Shown here: in pieces, positions 27,325-36,897 of the stretch
Layout: the number at the start of each line of letters is the position of its first letter
How positions within the stretch are numbered: the first letter of the stretch is position 1
From: RFTU01 sp046094505
Lineage (GTDB): Bacteria > Pseudomonadota > Gammaproteobacteria > Burkholderiales > Burkholderiaceae_C
DNA length: 64,000 nt
Direction of reading: 5' to 3'
NCBI GenBank assembly: GCA_046094505.1
Contig: JBJTHN010000065.1
Location: 8,729-72,728, forward strand
Program-made: the position numbers and the translations under genes
Notes under the pieces: generated by a model
What the model saw: only the letters and a program-made list of their open reading frames with translations
Told to the model about the DNA's origin: nothing
Database searches by the model: none

Positions 27325-28035
27325 ATGCCTGCCTACCGACGCATCCTTCTGAAGCTTTCTGGCGAAGCCCTCATGGGCGACGATGCCTACGGCATCAACC
27401 GGGCCACCATCGTGCGGATGGTCCGAGAGGTTGCCGAAGTGACCCAGCTGGGTTGCGAGGTGGCGGTGGTAATCGGTGGCGGCAACATCTTTCGGGGTGT
27501 GGCCGGTGGCTCCGTTGGCATGGACCGTGCCACGGCCGACTACATGGGCATGTTGGCCACGGTCATGAACAGCCTGGCCCTGTCCGACACGATGCGCCAA
27601 GAGGGGCTCACGGCCCGCGTCATGAGCGCCATCGGCATCGAACAGGTGGTCGAACCCTATGTGCGCCCCAAGGCCCTTCAGTACCTGGAGGAGGGCAAAG
27701 TGGTCATCTTTGCGGCCGGGACCGGCAACCCCTTCTTCACCACCGACACGGCAGCGGCCCTGCGCGGCGCTGAGATTGGTGCGGAGGTGGTGCTCAAGGC
27801 CACCAAGGTCGACGGCGTTTACTCTGCCGACCCCCACAAGGACCCCAGCGCCCAACGCTACGCCCAAATCAGCTTCGACGAAGCGATTTCCCGCAACCTG
27901 GCGGTGATGGACGCCACGGCCTTTGCGCTGTGCCGAGACCAGAAACTGCCCATCAAGGTGTTCAGCATCTTCAAGCCTGGGGCCTTGCGCCGCGTGGTGC
28001 AGGGTGAGGACGAAGGCACCTTGGTGCATGTGTGA
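27325..28035 (+). CDS. pyrH: Uridylate kinase
   Basis: Hexameric UMP kinase (236 aa) making UDP for nucleic acid and cell-wall precursors. RRILLKLSGEALMG, VVIGGGNIFRG, FAAGTGNPFFTTDTAAALRG and VLKATKVDGVYSADPHKDP are diagnostic. The ATG at 27325 (MPAYRRIL) gives family length. TTACACT about 33 bases upstream could be a -10 element, but I see no matching -35. Confidence 0.98.
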   Translation: MPAYRRILLKLSGEALMGDDAYGINRATIVRMVREVAEVTQLGCEVAVVIGGGNIFRGVAGGSVGMDRATADYMGMLATVMNSLALSDTMRQEGLTARVMSAIGIEQVVEPYVRPKALQYLEEGKVVIFAAGTGNPFFTTDTAAALRGAEIGAEVVLKATKVDGVYSADPHKDPSAQRYAQISFDEAISRNLAVMDATAFALCRDQKLPIKVFSIFKPGALRRVVQGEDEGTLVHV

Positions 28036-28059
28036 ACCCCATCCGAACCGTCCACAGCC

Positions 28060-28620
28060 ATGACCATCGCCGACATCAAGAAGACCGCTGAACAGAAGAT
28101 GGCCAAGTCCGTCGAGGCCTTCAAGGGTGAACTGCAAAAGATCCGCACCGGCCGTGCCCACCCGGGCATCCTGGACCAGGTGCAGGTGGACTACTACGGC
28201 TCGATGGTGCCCATCAGCCAGGTGGCCAATGTCAGCCTGCTCGATGCCCGTACCATCAGCGTGCAGCCCTGGGAAAAGGGCATGGGCCCCAAGATTGAAA
28301 AAGCCATCCGCGAAAGCGACCTGGGCCTGAACCCCAGCACCCAGGGTGACTTGCTGCGGGTGCCGATGCCGGCCCTGACCGAAGAGCGCCGGCGCGAGCT
28401 GACCAAGGTGGTGCGGTCCACCGGCGAAGACTGCAAGGTGGCGGTGCGCAACCTTCGGCGTGACGCCAACGAACAGGTCAAGAAGCTCTTCAAGGACAAG
28501 CAGGCCAGTGAGGACGACGAGCGCCGCGCGCAAGACGAGGTGCAAAAGCTCACCGACCGTACGGTCGCCGAGGTGGACCGTCTGGTGCAGGGCAAAGAAG
28601 CGGAGATCATGGCGGTTTGA
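28060..28620 (+). CDS. frr: Ribosome recycling factor
   Basis: RRF (186 aa) splits post-termination ribosomes with EF-G. The sequence shows KIRTGRAHPGILD, the hinge and domain II, then ALTEERRRELTKVVR and the long helical C-terminus. It lies 24 bases after pyrH, the standard order rpsB-tsf-pyrH-frr. Confidence 0.99.
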   Translation: MTIADIKKTAEQKMAKSVEAFKGELQKIRTGRAHPGILDQVQVDYYGSMVPISQVANVSLLDARTISVQPWEKGMGPKIEKAIRESDLGLNPSTQGDLLRVPMPALTEERRRELTKVVRSTGEDCKVAVRNLRRDANEQVKKLFKDKQASEDDERRAQDEVQKLTDRTVAEVDRLVQGKEAEIMAV

Positions 28621-28645
28621 CCGCCCATTCGCACCGGTAAGGCCT

Positions 28646-29458
28646 GTGAAGTCCGACAGCACCAAGCCCAGCAAGACCAAGCCCGATCAAGCGGTGCCGC
28701 GTCATGTGGCCATCGTGATGGATGGCAACGGGCGCTGGGCCACGCAGCGCGGGCTGCCGCGGCTCATGGGGCACAAGGAGGGCGTGGAGGCCCTGGTGCG
28801 GGCCGTCAGGGCCTTCACCCAACGCGGTGTGCAGGTCTTGACGGTTTACGCCTTCTCTACCGAGAACTGGAGCCGGCCACAGCCCGAGGTGTCGGGGCTG
28901 ATGTCCCTGGTGCCCACGGCGATGAAGGCACACTTCCAGGCCTTGGCCGCGCAGGGTGTGCGCTTGCGAGCGGTAGGCGACCTGGGCGCGCTGTCACCCA
29001 AGGTGCGCCAGGCCTTTGCCAAGATGGAGGCCGAAACCGCTGGCAACCGGCGGGTGACACTGAACGTGGCCTTCAACTACGGCGGCCGCTGGGATGTGGT
29101 TCAGGCCTGCAAGCGGGCCATTGCCGCGGGCGTGGCACCAGATGCCTTGGACGAGGCAACCCTGGCCCAGCACATGGCGCTGGCCGATACGCCAGACCCC
29201 GATCTCCTGATCCGCACGGGCGGCGAGTGCCGTTTGAGCAACTTCCTCTTGTGGCAGTCGGCGTATGCCGAAATCTTCTTCACCGAGCGGCTGTGGCCTG
29301 AGTTCGATGACGAAGACGTTCAGCAGGCGCTGGCCTTCTACGCATCGCGTGAGCGGCGCTTCGGCTCCCTGCCTGACCACCACCCGCCGGCCGCCGCGGG
29401 CCGTTCCCTGCAAGCGGTGGCCGTGGGCGGCGCCAAACCGCTGACAGCCCATGGCTGA
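28646..29458 (+). CDS. uppS: Undecaprenyl diphosphate synthase
   Basis: cis-Prenyltransferase (270 aa) making the C55 carrier lipid for peptidoglycan and O-antigen. The catalytic IVMDGNGRWA block, VLTVYAFSTENW, TLNVAFNYGGRWDVV and DLLIRTGGECRLSNFLLWQSAYAE are present. The likely start is GTG at 28646 with a purine-rich AAGG upstream; the first 20 residues are Lys/Ser/Thr-rich. The C-terminal 20 residues beyond the core are nonconserved and make it a little long. Confidence 0.96.
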   Translation: MKSDSTKPSKTKPDQAVPRHVAIVMDGNGRWATQRGLPRLMGHKEGVEALVRAVRAFTQRGVQVLTVYAFSTENWSRPQPEVSGLMSLVPTAMKAHFQALAAQGVRLRAVGDLGALSPKVRQAFAKMEAETAGNRRVTLNVAFNYGGRWDVVQACKRAIAAGVAPDALDEATLAQHMALADTPDPDLLIRTGGECRLSNFLLWQSAYAEIFFTERLWPEFDDEDVQQALAFYASRERRFGSLPDHHPPAAAGRSLQAVAVGGAKPLTAHG

Positions 29459-29533
29459 GACAGCCGCGCGCGGCGGGCTTGAGGCAGCGCTGCGCGCTCT
29501 TGGCGGCATCATCCACTGGGCAGGTTTGAGCTG

Positions 29534-30391
29534 ATGCTGCGCCTGCGCGTGATCACGGCCCTGGCCCTGTTGGCGGTGCTGCTGCCGACCTTGTTCACCG
29601 AATCGGTGACCCCCTTCAGTGTGTTTGCGCTTGCCTTGGCGACTGCGGGTGCATGGGAGTGGGCGTGTCTGAACGGACAGTCGGGTGCCCGCGCGTGGGC
29701 CTACGCCGCCGTGCTGCCGCTGTGTGCAGCGCTCATGGCGCTGTGGCCAGACGAGGCTTGGGCCCTGTGGGGCGCGCCGGGCGTGGGTTGGGCTTGGCTG
29801 ACGGTGGCCTGGGTGATGGCCTGCCTGTTGTTGATGCCGCAGGGCCCGCAGGGGTGGGCGCGCCTGCCGGCGCTTATGCGCCTGGGCGCCGGCTTGGTGG
29901 TGATGGCGAGCACTTGGTGGGCTCTGACCCTGGCCCGCGGGGTGGGTGTGAACTTCTTGTTGTCGGTGATGTGCATCGTGTGGGCGTCGGACGTAGCCGC
30001 CTACTTTGCGGGTCACCGCTGGGGCCGCCGAAAGCTGGCCCCATCCTTGAGCCCCGGCAAGACCTGGGAAGGGGTCGCTGGGGCCTGCCTGGGGGTGGGT
30101 CTGCTGGCGGTGCTGTGGATGCTGCTGGAGCAGCAGATGGCGACCGATTCCCTGAGTGTCTTTGCGCGGGTGTGGAAACACTTTGGCGCGCTGGGTCTGG
30201 TGTTCGTGGTGGCCTCATTGGTGGCCCTGGGGGTACTGGGCGACCTGTTCGAGTCAATGCTCAAGCGTGCCGTGGGCGCCAAGGACAGCAGCGGTTTGTT
30301 GCCTGGGCATGGTGGCGTGCTGGACCGGGTGGACGCGCTGTTGCCGGTGTTGCCCGCGTCCATGGCGGTCTTGGCCTTGGGGGGACGATGA
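29534..30391 (+). CDS. cdsA: Phosphatidate cytidylyltransferase
   Basis: Integral membrane CDP-diacylglycerol synthase (285 aa, about eight helices). The C-terminal signature is visible as SPGKTWEGVAGA followed by LGDLFESMLKRAVGAKDSSGLLPGHGGVLDRVD, the region that binds CTP and metal. It supplies the precursor of all membrane phospholipids. The stop overlaps the dxr ATG (ATGA). Confidence 0.97.
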   Translation: MLRLRVITALALLAVLLPTLFTESVTPFSVFALALATAGAWEWACLNGQSGARAWAYAAVLPLCAALMALWPDEAWALWGAPGVGWAWLTVAWVMACLLLMPQGPQGWARLPALMRLGAGLVVMASTWWALTLARGVGVNFLLSVMCIVWASDVAAYFAGHRWGRRKLAPSLSPGKTWEGVAGACLGVGLLAVLWMLLEQQMATDSLSVFARVWKHFGALGLVFVVASLVALGVLGDLFESMLKRAVGAKDSSGLLPGHGGVLDRVDALLPVLPASMAVLALGGR

Positions 30392-31578
30392 GCAGCCGTA
30401 TGCGATTGGCCGTGTTGGGCTCGACGGGTTCCATTGGGTGCAACACCTTGGACGTGGCGGCGCGCCACCCCGAACGCATCGAGGTCTGTGCCTTGTCGGC
30501 CCACGGCCGGGTTGATGAGCTCATCGCACAGTGCCTGCACTGGAAGCCACGTTGGGCGGTGGTGACCGACCCTGCCAAGGCCGATGGCGTTGGCCAGCGG
30601 CTGAAGGCTCAGGGCTGCCGCACCGAGGTGTTGGCCGGGCCCCAAGCCTTGTGCGAGGTGGCTGCACATGCCGAGATCGACGCCGTGATGGCGGCGGTGG
30701 TGGGCGCTGCGGGCCTGCCGTCGTGTATGGCCGCCGCACGCGCAGGCAAGCGCCTTCTTTTGGCCAACAAGGAGGCCCTGGTCGTGGGTGGCGCCGTCTT
30801 CATGGAAGCGGTGCGCGCGGGAGGGGCCACCCTCATCCCCATCGACAGCGAGCACTCGGCGATCTTCCAGTGTTTGCCTGAGGACCGCAGCACCTGGGCC
30901 AGCCGGGTGGACCACATCATCCTGACCGCATCGGGCGGGCCGTTCCGCCAGCGCGACCCCGGGTCTCTGGAAGCGGTGACGCCTGAGGAGGCCTGCGCCC
31001 ACCCGACCTGGGTGATGGGCCGCAAGATTTCGGTGGACTCGGCCACGATGATGAACAAGGCGCTGGAGGTGATCGAGGCGCGTTGGTTGTTTGACTTGGA
31101 GCCCGAGCGCATCCGGGCCGTGATTCATCCCCAAAGCATCGTGCACTCGATGGTCGTGTGCCGCGACCAATCGGTGCTGGCCCAACTGGGCACGCCCGAC
31201 ATGCGCGTGCCCATCGCCTACGGGCTGGCCTGGCCACAGCGCATCGAATCGGGAGCCTCCTCCCTGGACTGGACCTCCTTGAAGGCCTTGACCTTCGAAG
31301 AGGCCGATCAGCGCCGGTTTCCGGGGCTGTTCCTGTCCTGGCAAGCCTTGCGCGGCCCCTTGGGCGCAACAGCCGTGCTCAATGCCGCCAACGAAGTCGC
31401 TGTGGAGCGGTTTCTCGCGGGGCGCATCGGCTTCATGGACATCTACCGGCTCAATGCGCACGCACTGGAGTCGATCGACCCTGGCTTGGGTGACGGTGCC
31501 GGCCTGGACGACCTGATCGAACTGGACCGGCGCGTGCGTGCCCAGGTGGGCCAGTGGGCCGATGCCCGATCGACCTGA
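30388..31578 (+). CDS. dxr: 1-deoxy-D-xylulose 5-phosphate reductoisomerase
   Basis: Second enzyme of the MEP isoprenoid pathway (396 aa), forming MEP from DXP with NADPH. The NADPH site LGSTGSIGCNTLDV, LLANKEALVVGG, the metal and substrate segment IPIDSEHSAIFQCL and KISVDSATMMNKALE are clear. The product feeds UppS encoded just upstream. The ATG at 30388 overlaps the cdsA stop. Confidence 0.98.
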   Translation: MSSRMRLAVLGSTGSIGCNTLDVAARHPERIEVCALSAHGRVDELIAQCLHWKPRWAVVTDPAKADGVGQRLKAQGCRTEVLAGPQALCEVAAHAEIDAVMAAVVGAAGLPSCMAAARAGKRLLLANKEALVVGGAVFMEAVRAGGATLIPIDSEHSAIFQCLPEDRSTWASRVDHIILTASGGPFRQRDPGSLEAVTPEEACAHPTWVMGRKISVDSATMMNKALEVIEARWLFDLEPERIRAVIHPQSIVHSMVVCRDQSVLAQLGTPDMRVPIAYGLAWPQRIESGASSLDWTSLKALTFEEADQRRFPGLFLSWQALRGPLGATAVLNAANEVAVERFLAGRIGFMDIYRLNAHALESIDPGLGDGAGLDDLIELDRRVRAQVGQWADARST

Positions 31579-31595
31579 AGCCTGGGCCCTGCTGC

Positions 31596-32981
31596 ATGAC
31601 CACGGTTCTGTCTTTCTTGCTGACCATCGCGGTGCTGGTCACCGTGCACGAGTGGGGCCATTACCGCATGGCACGGGCCTGCGGTGTGCGCGTGTTGCGT
31701 TTTTCCGTGGGATTCGGGCCCGTGCTCTGGCGCCGACAGACCCACCCGCAGGCCACCGAATGGGTGGTGTGTGCCTTGCCGCTGGGGGGCTATGTGCGCA
31801 TGTTGGATTCGCGTGAAGACGACGTGCCGCCGGGGGCTGAGCCCCTGGCCTTTGACCACCGCCCGCTGTTTCAACGCTCCTTGATCGTGGCTGCCGGGCC
31901 TTTGGCCAACCTGGTGTTGGCGGTGCTGCTGTACGCGGGTGCGGCCTGGTGGGGCACCCAAGAACCGGTGGCGCGGCTGGCCAGCCCCGTGCAGGGCAGC
32001 CTGATGGAGCGGGCCGGCTTGCAGGGCGGTGACCGCGTACTGGCGCTGTGCGCGGGCCCGCAGAGCCCCCTGGGCCGTGGTGCAGCAGAGGATTGCCGAG
32101 CCGTGCAATCCCTGACCGACCTGCACTGGCAACTCACCCGGGCCGCCCTGGACCGTGAATCGGTGACCTTGGAGGTGGCCGCCGAGGGCCGTGCCGCAGC
32201 GCGCGGCGTGACCCTGGACCTGTCGAGCTTGGGTGGCGAGTTGGACGAACAGTTTGTGCGCCGGGTCGGGTTCAGTGGTGCGTTTGCCGAGCCGCTGATC
32301 CAGCGCGTGATCGACGGTGGAGCCGCGCAGGAGGCCGGTGTTCAAGCGGGCGACCGCGTGCTGTCGGTGGACGGCGTGGGGGTTCGCGATGCGGCCGCGC
32401 TGCGTGAACGTATCCGCGCCTACACAGGGCCGCAGCCGCAGATCTGGCGGGTGGAGCGGGCAGGGCGGGAGTTCACGTTGGAGCTGCGACCGCGGGTCCC
32501 CGCAGCGGCCGAGGGCCCGAAAGTGGCACGGGTGGAGGCGGCCATCGGCGGCAGTCCCGAGTGGGTTCTGGTGCGCAAGGGCCCGCTGGAGTCACTCGGC
32601 CATGGCCTGTCCCAATCCCTGGAGATGTCGTGGCTCACGGTACGCATGATCGGACGGATGATCGTGGGTGAGGCCTCTTTGCGCCAGTTGTCCGGGCCCC
32701 TGACCATTGCCGACGCCGCGGGGCAGTCGGTGCAGCGTGGGGTCAGCCAATACCTGGGCTTCCTGGCCCTGGTCAGCATCAGCCTGTTCGTGCTGAACCT
32801 CGTGCCATTGCCGATGCTCGACGGTGGGCACCTCATGTATCATCTTTTCGAGGCGTTGACGGGCCGGCCCCCATCGGAGGTTTGGCTCGAACGCCTTCAG
32901 CGCATCGGCATGGTGCTCCTGCTGATGCTGATGGCCTTGGCGCTGACCAATGACGTCTTGCGCCTGATGGGCCTGAACTGA
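31596..32981 (+). CDS. rseP: Site-2 protease RseP
   Basis: Inner-membrane zinc metalloprotease (461 aa) that cleaves anti-sigma-E factor within the membrane during the envelope stress response. The HEWGH metal site lies in the first helix at about residue 19-23, and the second site motif NLVPLPMLDGGHL is near the C-terminus. Two PDZ-like domains lie between (first about 105-190, second about 210-300). Its location next to bamA and skp fits outer-membrane quality control. Confidence 0.97.
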   Translation: MTTVLSFLLTIAVLVTVHEWGHYRMARACGVRVLRFSVGFGPVLWRRQTHPQATEWVVCALPLGGYVRMLDSREDDVPPGAEPLAFDHRPLFQRSLIVAAGPLANLVLAVLLYAGAAWWGTQEPVARLASPVQGSLMERAGLQGGDRVLALCAGPQSPLGRGAAEDCRAVQSLTDLHWQLTRAALDRESVTLEVAAEGRAAARGVTLDLSSLGGELDEQFVRRVGFSGAFAEPLIQRVIDGGAAQEAGVQAGDRVLSVDGVGVRDAAALRERIRAYTGPQPQIWRVERAGREFTLELRPRVPAAAEGPKVARVEAAIGGSPEWVLVRKGPLESLGHGLSQSLEMSWLTVRMIGRMIVGEASLRQLSGPLTIADAAGQSVQRGVSQYLGFLALVSISLFVLNLVPLPMLDGGHLMYHLFEALTGRPPSEVWLERLQRIGMVLLLMLMALALTNDVLRLMGLN

Positions 32982-32990
32982 CTTCCTTCC

Positions 32991-35300
32991 ATGTCCCTAC
33001 TTGAATCGGCGCACCGCCTGAACCCCCTGATGGCCTGCGTGGCCGCCGCGGCCCTGTCGTCGATTCCATCGACAGCCTGGGCGATCGATCCTTTCTCCAT
33101 CAAGGACATCCGGGTGGAGGGCCTGCAGCGTTCCGACCCCGGAACGGTGTTTGCCGCGCTGCCTTTTCGCGTGGGCGACCTCTACAACGAGGAAAAGGGC
33201 GCTGCGGCGGTGCGGGCCCTGTTTGCCACCGGCTTGTTCAAGGACATTCGCCTTCAGGTCGAGGACCAGGTGCTCGTGGTGGTGGTGGAAGAGCGCCCCA
33301 TCATCGGCAGCGTGAACTTCGCCGGCATCAAGGAGTTTGACAAGGACACCTTGGTCAAGGCGCTCAAGGATGCGGGCATCTCCGAAGGCCAACCATTTGA
33401 CCGCGCCCTGGTGGACCGGGCCGAGCAGGAGATCAAGCGCCAGTACCTCACCCGCAGCCTCTATGGCGCTGAGGTGGTGACCACGGTGACACCCCAAGAG
33501 CGCAACCGTGTTTCGGTCACCTTCACCACCACCGAGGGTGAACCGGCCAAGATCCGCGAGATGCGCATCCTGGGCGCCAAGGCCTTCAAGGAGAAGGACC
33601 TGCTCGAGCTGTTCGAGCAAACCACCAGTGGGTGGTTCACCTGGTACAGCAAGCGCGACCGCTACGCGCGCTCCAAGTTGAATGCCGATTTGGAGTCGCT
33701 GCGCGCACACTACACCAACCGCGGGTACCTGGAGTTTGCGGTCGAGTCCACCCAGGTGACGATGTCGCTCGACAAGCAGTCCATCGCCATCGTGGTGAGC
33801 GTGCGCGAAGGCCAGCCCTACACGGTGACCGGTGTGAAGTTGAGCGGTGAGCTCCTGGGGCGCGATGATGAGTTCCGATCGCTCATTGCCATCAAGCCCG
33901 GCGCCCCCTACCGAAGCCAAGACGTGGCCGAGACCCAGCGCCGGATCACCGAGCGTTTCGGGGTGTACGGCTATGCCTTTGCGCGTGTGGAAGCCCGCCA
34001 GGATATGAACCGTGAGACCGGCCAGGTCGAGCTCACCCTGGTGGCCGATCCGGGTCGGCGGGCCTATGTCCGCCGGATCAACATTGCGGGCAACACCACC
34101 ACGCGAGATGAAGTTGTGCGGCGTGAGTTCCGGCAGTTCGAATCCAGCTGGTACGACGGCCGCAAGATCAAGCTGTCCAAGGAACGCCTGGAGCGCATGG
34201 CGTACTTCAAGGACGTGAACATCGAAACGCAGGAAGTGCCGGGCACCGCCGACCAAGTGGACCTGAACACCACCGTCACCGAAAAGGCCACGGGCAACTT
34301 CCAGATTGGCGCGGGCTACTCGAGCCTGGAGCGTCTGACGGTATCGGGCTCCCTGCAGAAGGAGAACTTCCTCGGCACGGGCCATTACCTGGGCCTGCAA
34401 GTCAACAGCAGCCGCTTCAACCGCAACCTGGTGGTTTCCACGGTGGACCCGTACTTCACGAAGGACGGCGTTTCACGGGCACTGGATGTGTTCTACCGCA
34501 CCTCACGCCCCTACAACACCCAGGGCGAAACCTATGAGCTGATGACGCCCGGCGCGGCCATTCGGTTCGGCGTCCCGTTCTCAGAGGTGGACACGGTCTT
34601 CATGGGCATCGGTGCGGAACAGACCCGAATCAAGGGGTCGGCCGCGCTGCCCAATCTGTACTTCCTGTACCGGGAAAACTTCGGCTCCAACAGCACCTCC
34701 TTCCCCTTGACGGTGGGCTGGGCTCGTGACCAGCGTGACAACGTACTCACGCCCACACGCGGGCGGCTGCAGCGCATCAACCTGGAGCTGTCGGCCCTGG
34801 GTGATGCGCAGTACACCCGCACCAACCTGCAGTACCAGGAGTACTTCCCCTTTTGGAACCGCAAGCTCACCCTGGGCGTCAATGCCGAGCTGGGTTTGGG
34901 GGCTGGAGTGGGCAACAAGCCGTATCCCATCTTCAAGAACTTCTACGGCGGTGGCCTGGGTTCGGTGCGCGTCTTCCAGCAAGGATCGCTCGGCCCGGTG
35001 GACGTCACGGGCGCCTACATCGGTGGATCGCGCCGCTTCAACCTCAACACCGAGCTTTACGTGCCGGTACCGGGCACGGGTAACGACAAGAGCCTGCGGC
35101 TCTTTGGCTTTGCCGACGCCGGCAATGTGTGGGCCGAAACCGAGCGTGTGGACTTTGAGTCCTTGCGAGCGGCTGCCGGCATCGGTTTGAGCTGGATCTC
35201 GCCAATGGGGCCGCTCAAGCTCAGTTGGGGCGTGCCGGTGAAGTTCCGCCCACAAGATAGAATCCAACGTTTCCAATTCCAGATCGGCACAGCGTTCTGA
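32991..35300 (+). CDS. bamA: Outer membrane protein assembly factor BamA
   Basis: Omp85 protein (769 aa) that inserts beta-barrel proteins. A signal peptide ends near AWA at residue 31, five POTRA domains follow to about residue 425, and the 16-strand barrel ends in FQFQIGTAF with terminal phenylalanine. The barrel-internal L6 motif, usually VRGF or VRGY, reads VRVF at residues 659-662. No Shine-Dalgarno is obvious; the ten bases before the ATG are pyrimidine-rich. Confidence 0.98.
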   Translation: MSLLESAHRLNPLMACVAAAALSSIPSTAWAIDPFSIKDIRVEGLQRSDPGTVFAALPFRVGDLYNEEKGAAAVRALFATGLFKDIRLQVEDQVLVVVVEERPIIGSVNFAGIKEFDKDTLVKALKDAGISEGQPFDRALVDRAEQEIKRQYLTRSLYGAEVVTTVTPQERNRVSVTFTTTEGEPAKIREMRILGAKAFKEKDLLELFEQTTSGWFTWYSKRDRYARSKLNADLESLRAHYTNRGYLEFAVESTQVTMSLDKQSIAIVVSVREGQPYTVTGVKLSGELLGRDDEFRSLIAIKPGAPYRSQDVAETQRRITERFGVYGYAFARVEARQDMNRETGQVELTLVADPGRRAYVRRINIAGNTTTRDEVVRREFRQFESSWYDGRKIKLSKERLERMAYFKDVNIETQEVPGTADQVDLNTTVTEKATGNFQIGAGYSSLERLTVSGSLQKENFLGTGHYLGLQVNSSRFNRNLVVSTVDPYFTKDGVSRALDVFYRTSRPYNTQGETYELMTPGAAIRFGVPFSEVDTVFMGIGAEQTRIKGSAALPNLYFLYRENFGSNSTSFPLTVGWARDQRDNVLTPTRGRLQRINLELSALGDAQYTRTNLQYQEYFPFWNRKLTLGVNAELGLGAGVGNKPYPIFKNFYGGGLGSVRVFQQGSLGPVDVTGAYIGGSRRFNLNTELYVPVPGTGNDKSLRLFGFADAGNVWAETERVDFESLRAAAGIGLSWISPMGPLKLSWGVPVKFRPQDRIQRFQFQIGTAF

Positions 35301-35302
35301 CC

Positions 35303-35818
35303 ATGATGATGAAGACGATTTCTTTCACAAGGCTCTTGGGTGCGGCTGCCTTGGCCGCGTTGCCGCTGTTCGCCCAGGCGCAGGAACTCAAGATCGGCTA
35401 TGTCAACAGCGAACGTGTGCTGCGCGAGTCCACCGCGGCCCGCTCGGCCAGCACCAAGATCGAGACCGAGTTCGGCAAGCGCGAAAAGGACCTCAACGAC
35501 CTGGCCAACCGCCTGAAGACGGCGTCGGACAAGTTTGACAAAGACGCGCCAACCCTCTCCGAGGCCGAGCGCAACCGCCGGCAGCGCGAGCTGGGTGAAC
35601 AAGACCGTGACCTCCAGCGCAAGCGCCGCGAGTTTCAGGAAGACCTGAACCAGCGCCGCAACGAGGAGATCGCGGCCATCCAGGAGCGCACGGGTCGAGT
35701 CATCCGTCAGATCATGGACAGCGAAAAATTTGACCTGATCCTGATTGACGTGGGCTTTGCCGGCCCCCGCGTCGACATCACCAAGAAGGTGATGGACGCG
35801 ATGAACAACGCCAAGTAA
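35303..35818 (+). CDS. skp: OmpH/Skp family periplasmic chaperone
   Basis: Periplasmic chaperone (171 aa) that holds unfolded outer-membrane proteins for BamA. A cleavable signal peptide ends at AQA near residue 27; the mature start ELKIGYVNSERVLRES is typical. The middle is a long charged coiled coil (REKDLNDLAN... RKRREFQEDLNQRRNEE), and the end LILIDVGFAGPRVDIT closes the body domain. Three consecutive ATGs make the exact start uncertain by one or two residues. Confidence 0.95.
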   Translation: MMMKTISFTRLLGAAALAALPLFAQAQELKIGYVNSERVLRESTAARSASTKIETEFGKREKDLNDLANRLKTASDKFDKDAPTLSEAERNRRQRELGEQDRDLQRKRREFQEDLNQRRNEEIAAIQERTGRVIRQIMDSEKFDLILIDVGFAGPRVDITKKVMDAMNNAK

Positions 35819-35856
35819 CGCCCAGGGGCGCTGTGTTCGCGCCCCATCGCAAGACA

Positions 35857-36897
35857 ATGTTGACCACGCCGCAGGCCATTGCCACCTTGGTCAATGGCCG
35901 CGTGCAGGGTGATCCGCTTCGGCCGCTGGCCGGCCTCGCCACGCTGCAGGCTGCGGGCCCTGACCAGGTCTCCTTCCTCTCCAACCCCCGCTACCGCACT
36001 CAGCTGGGCACCACGCGTGCCGGCTGCGTCATCTTGTCCGACCGGGTGCTGCCGCTGGCCGACTCAGAGTGCGTGCAGGCCAGCTTGGTGGTGGTCGACG
36101 ACCCCTACCTGGCCTACGCCCGCCTGAGCCAATGGTGGGCTGGGCAGCGCCGTGCTGCCGTTCGCACGGGGGTGCACCCCAGCGCCGTGGTGGAGCCTGG
36201 CGCGCGGCTGCATCCCAGCGCTTCGGTGGGTCCTCTGTGCCACGTGGGCGCAAGCGCGGTAATCGAAGCCGGCGCCGTGATTGGGCCGCACTGCGTGATC
36301 GGTGAGGAGGCGGTGGTCGGCGCCAACAGCCGCTTGTCAGCCTCGGTGTCCCTGTTGTGGGGCTGCCGAATCGGTGAGCGCGCCGTGGTCCACCCCGGTG
36401 TGGTGATTGGCGCTGACGGATTCGGCTTTGCGCCCCATGCCGGACAGTGGGTGAAGATTGAACAGTTGGGTGCCGTTCGCATCGGGCACGATGTGGAGAT
36501 CGGCGCCAACACCTGCATCGACCGGGGCGCTTTGGAAGACACCGTGATCGAAGACGGCGTGAAGCTGGACAACCTCATCCAGATCGGCCACAACGTACAC
36601 ATTGGCCGCGGATCGGCCATGGCCGGCTGCGTGGGCATCGCCGGCAGTGCCACGATCGGGCAGCGCTGCACCGTGGGCGGAGGCGCCATCGTTCTGGGCC
36701 ACCTGAGCCTGGCCGATGACGTGCACATCTCGGCGGCCACCGTGGTCACGCGGTCGATCCACAAGCCCGGTCAGTACAGCGGCGTGTTTCCCTTCGATGA
36801 CAATGCGGCTTGGGAGAAGAACGCGGCCACGCTGCGGCAGTTGCATCAGATGCGCGACCGTTTGCGCCAACTTGAAAAGAAGATCCCCGGAACATGA
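35857..36897 (+). CDS. lpxD: UDP-3-O-(3-hydroxyacyl)glucosamine N-acyltransferase
   Basis: Third acyl transfer step of lipid A synthesis (346 aa). An N-terminal domain binds the uridine moiety, then a left-handed beta helix of hexapeptide repeats runs from about residue 100 to 310. The catalytic histidine lies in the NLIQIGHNVHIG segment. I chose the ATG at 35857 over a GTG 24 bases upstream. It overlaps fabZ by four bases. Confidence 0.97.
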   Translation: MLTTPQAIATLVNGRVQGDPLRPLAGLATLQAAGPDQVSFLSNPRYRTQLGTTRAGCVILSDRVLPLADSECVQASLVVVDDPYLAYARLSQWWAGQRRAAVRTGVHPSAVVEPGARLHPSASVGPLCHVGASAVIEAGAVIGPHCVIGEEAVVGANSRLSASVSLLWGCRIGERAVVHPGVVIGADGFGFAPHAGQWVKIEQLGAVRIGHDVEIGANTCIDRGALEDTVIEDGVKLDNLIQIGHNVHIGRGSAMAGCVGIAGSATIGQRCTVGGGAIVLGHLSLADDVHISAATVVTRSIHKPGQYSGVFPFDDNAAWEKNAATLRQLHQMRDRLRQLEKKIPGT

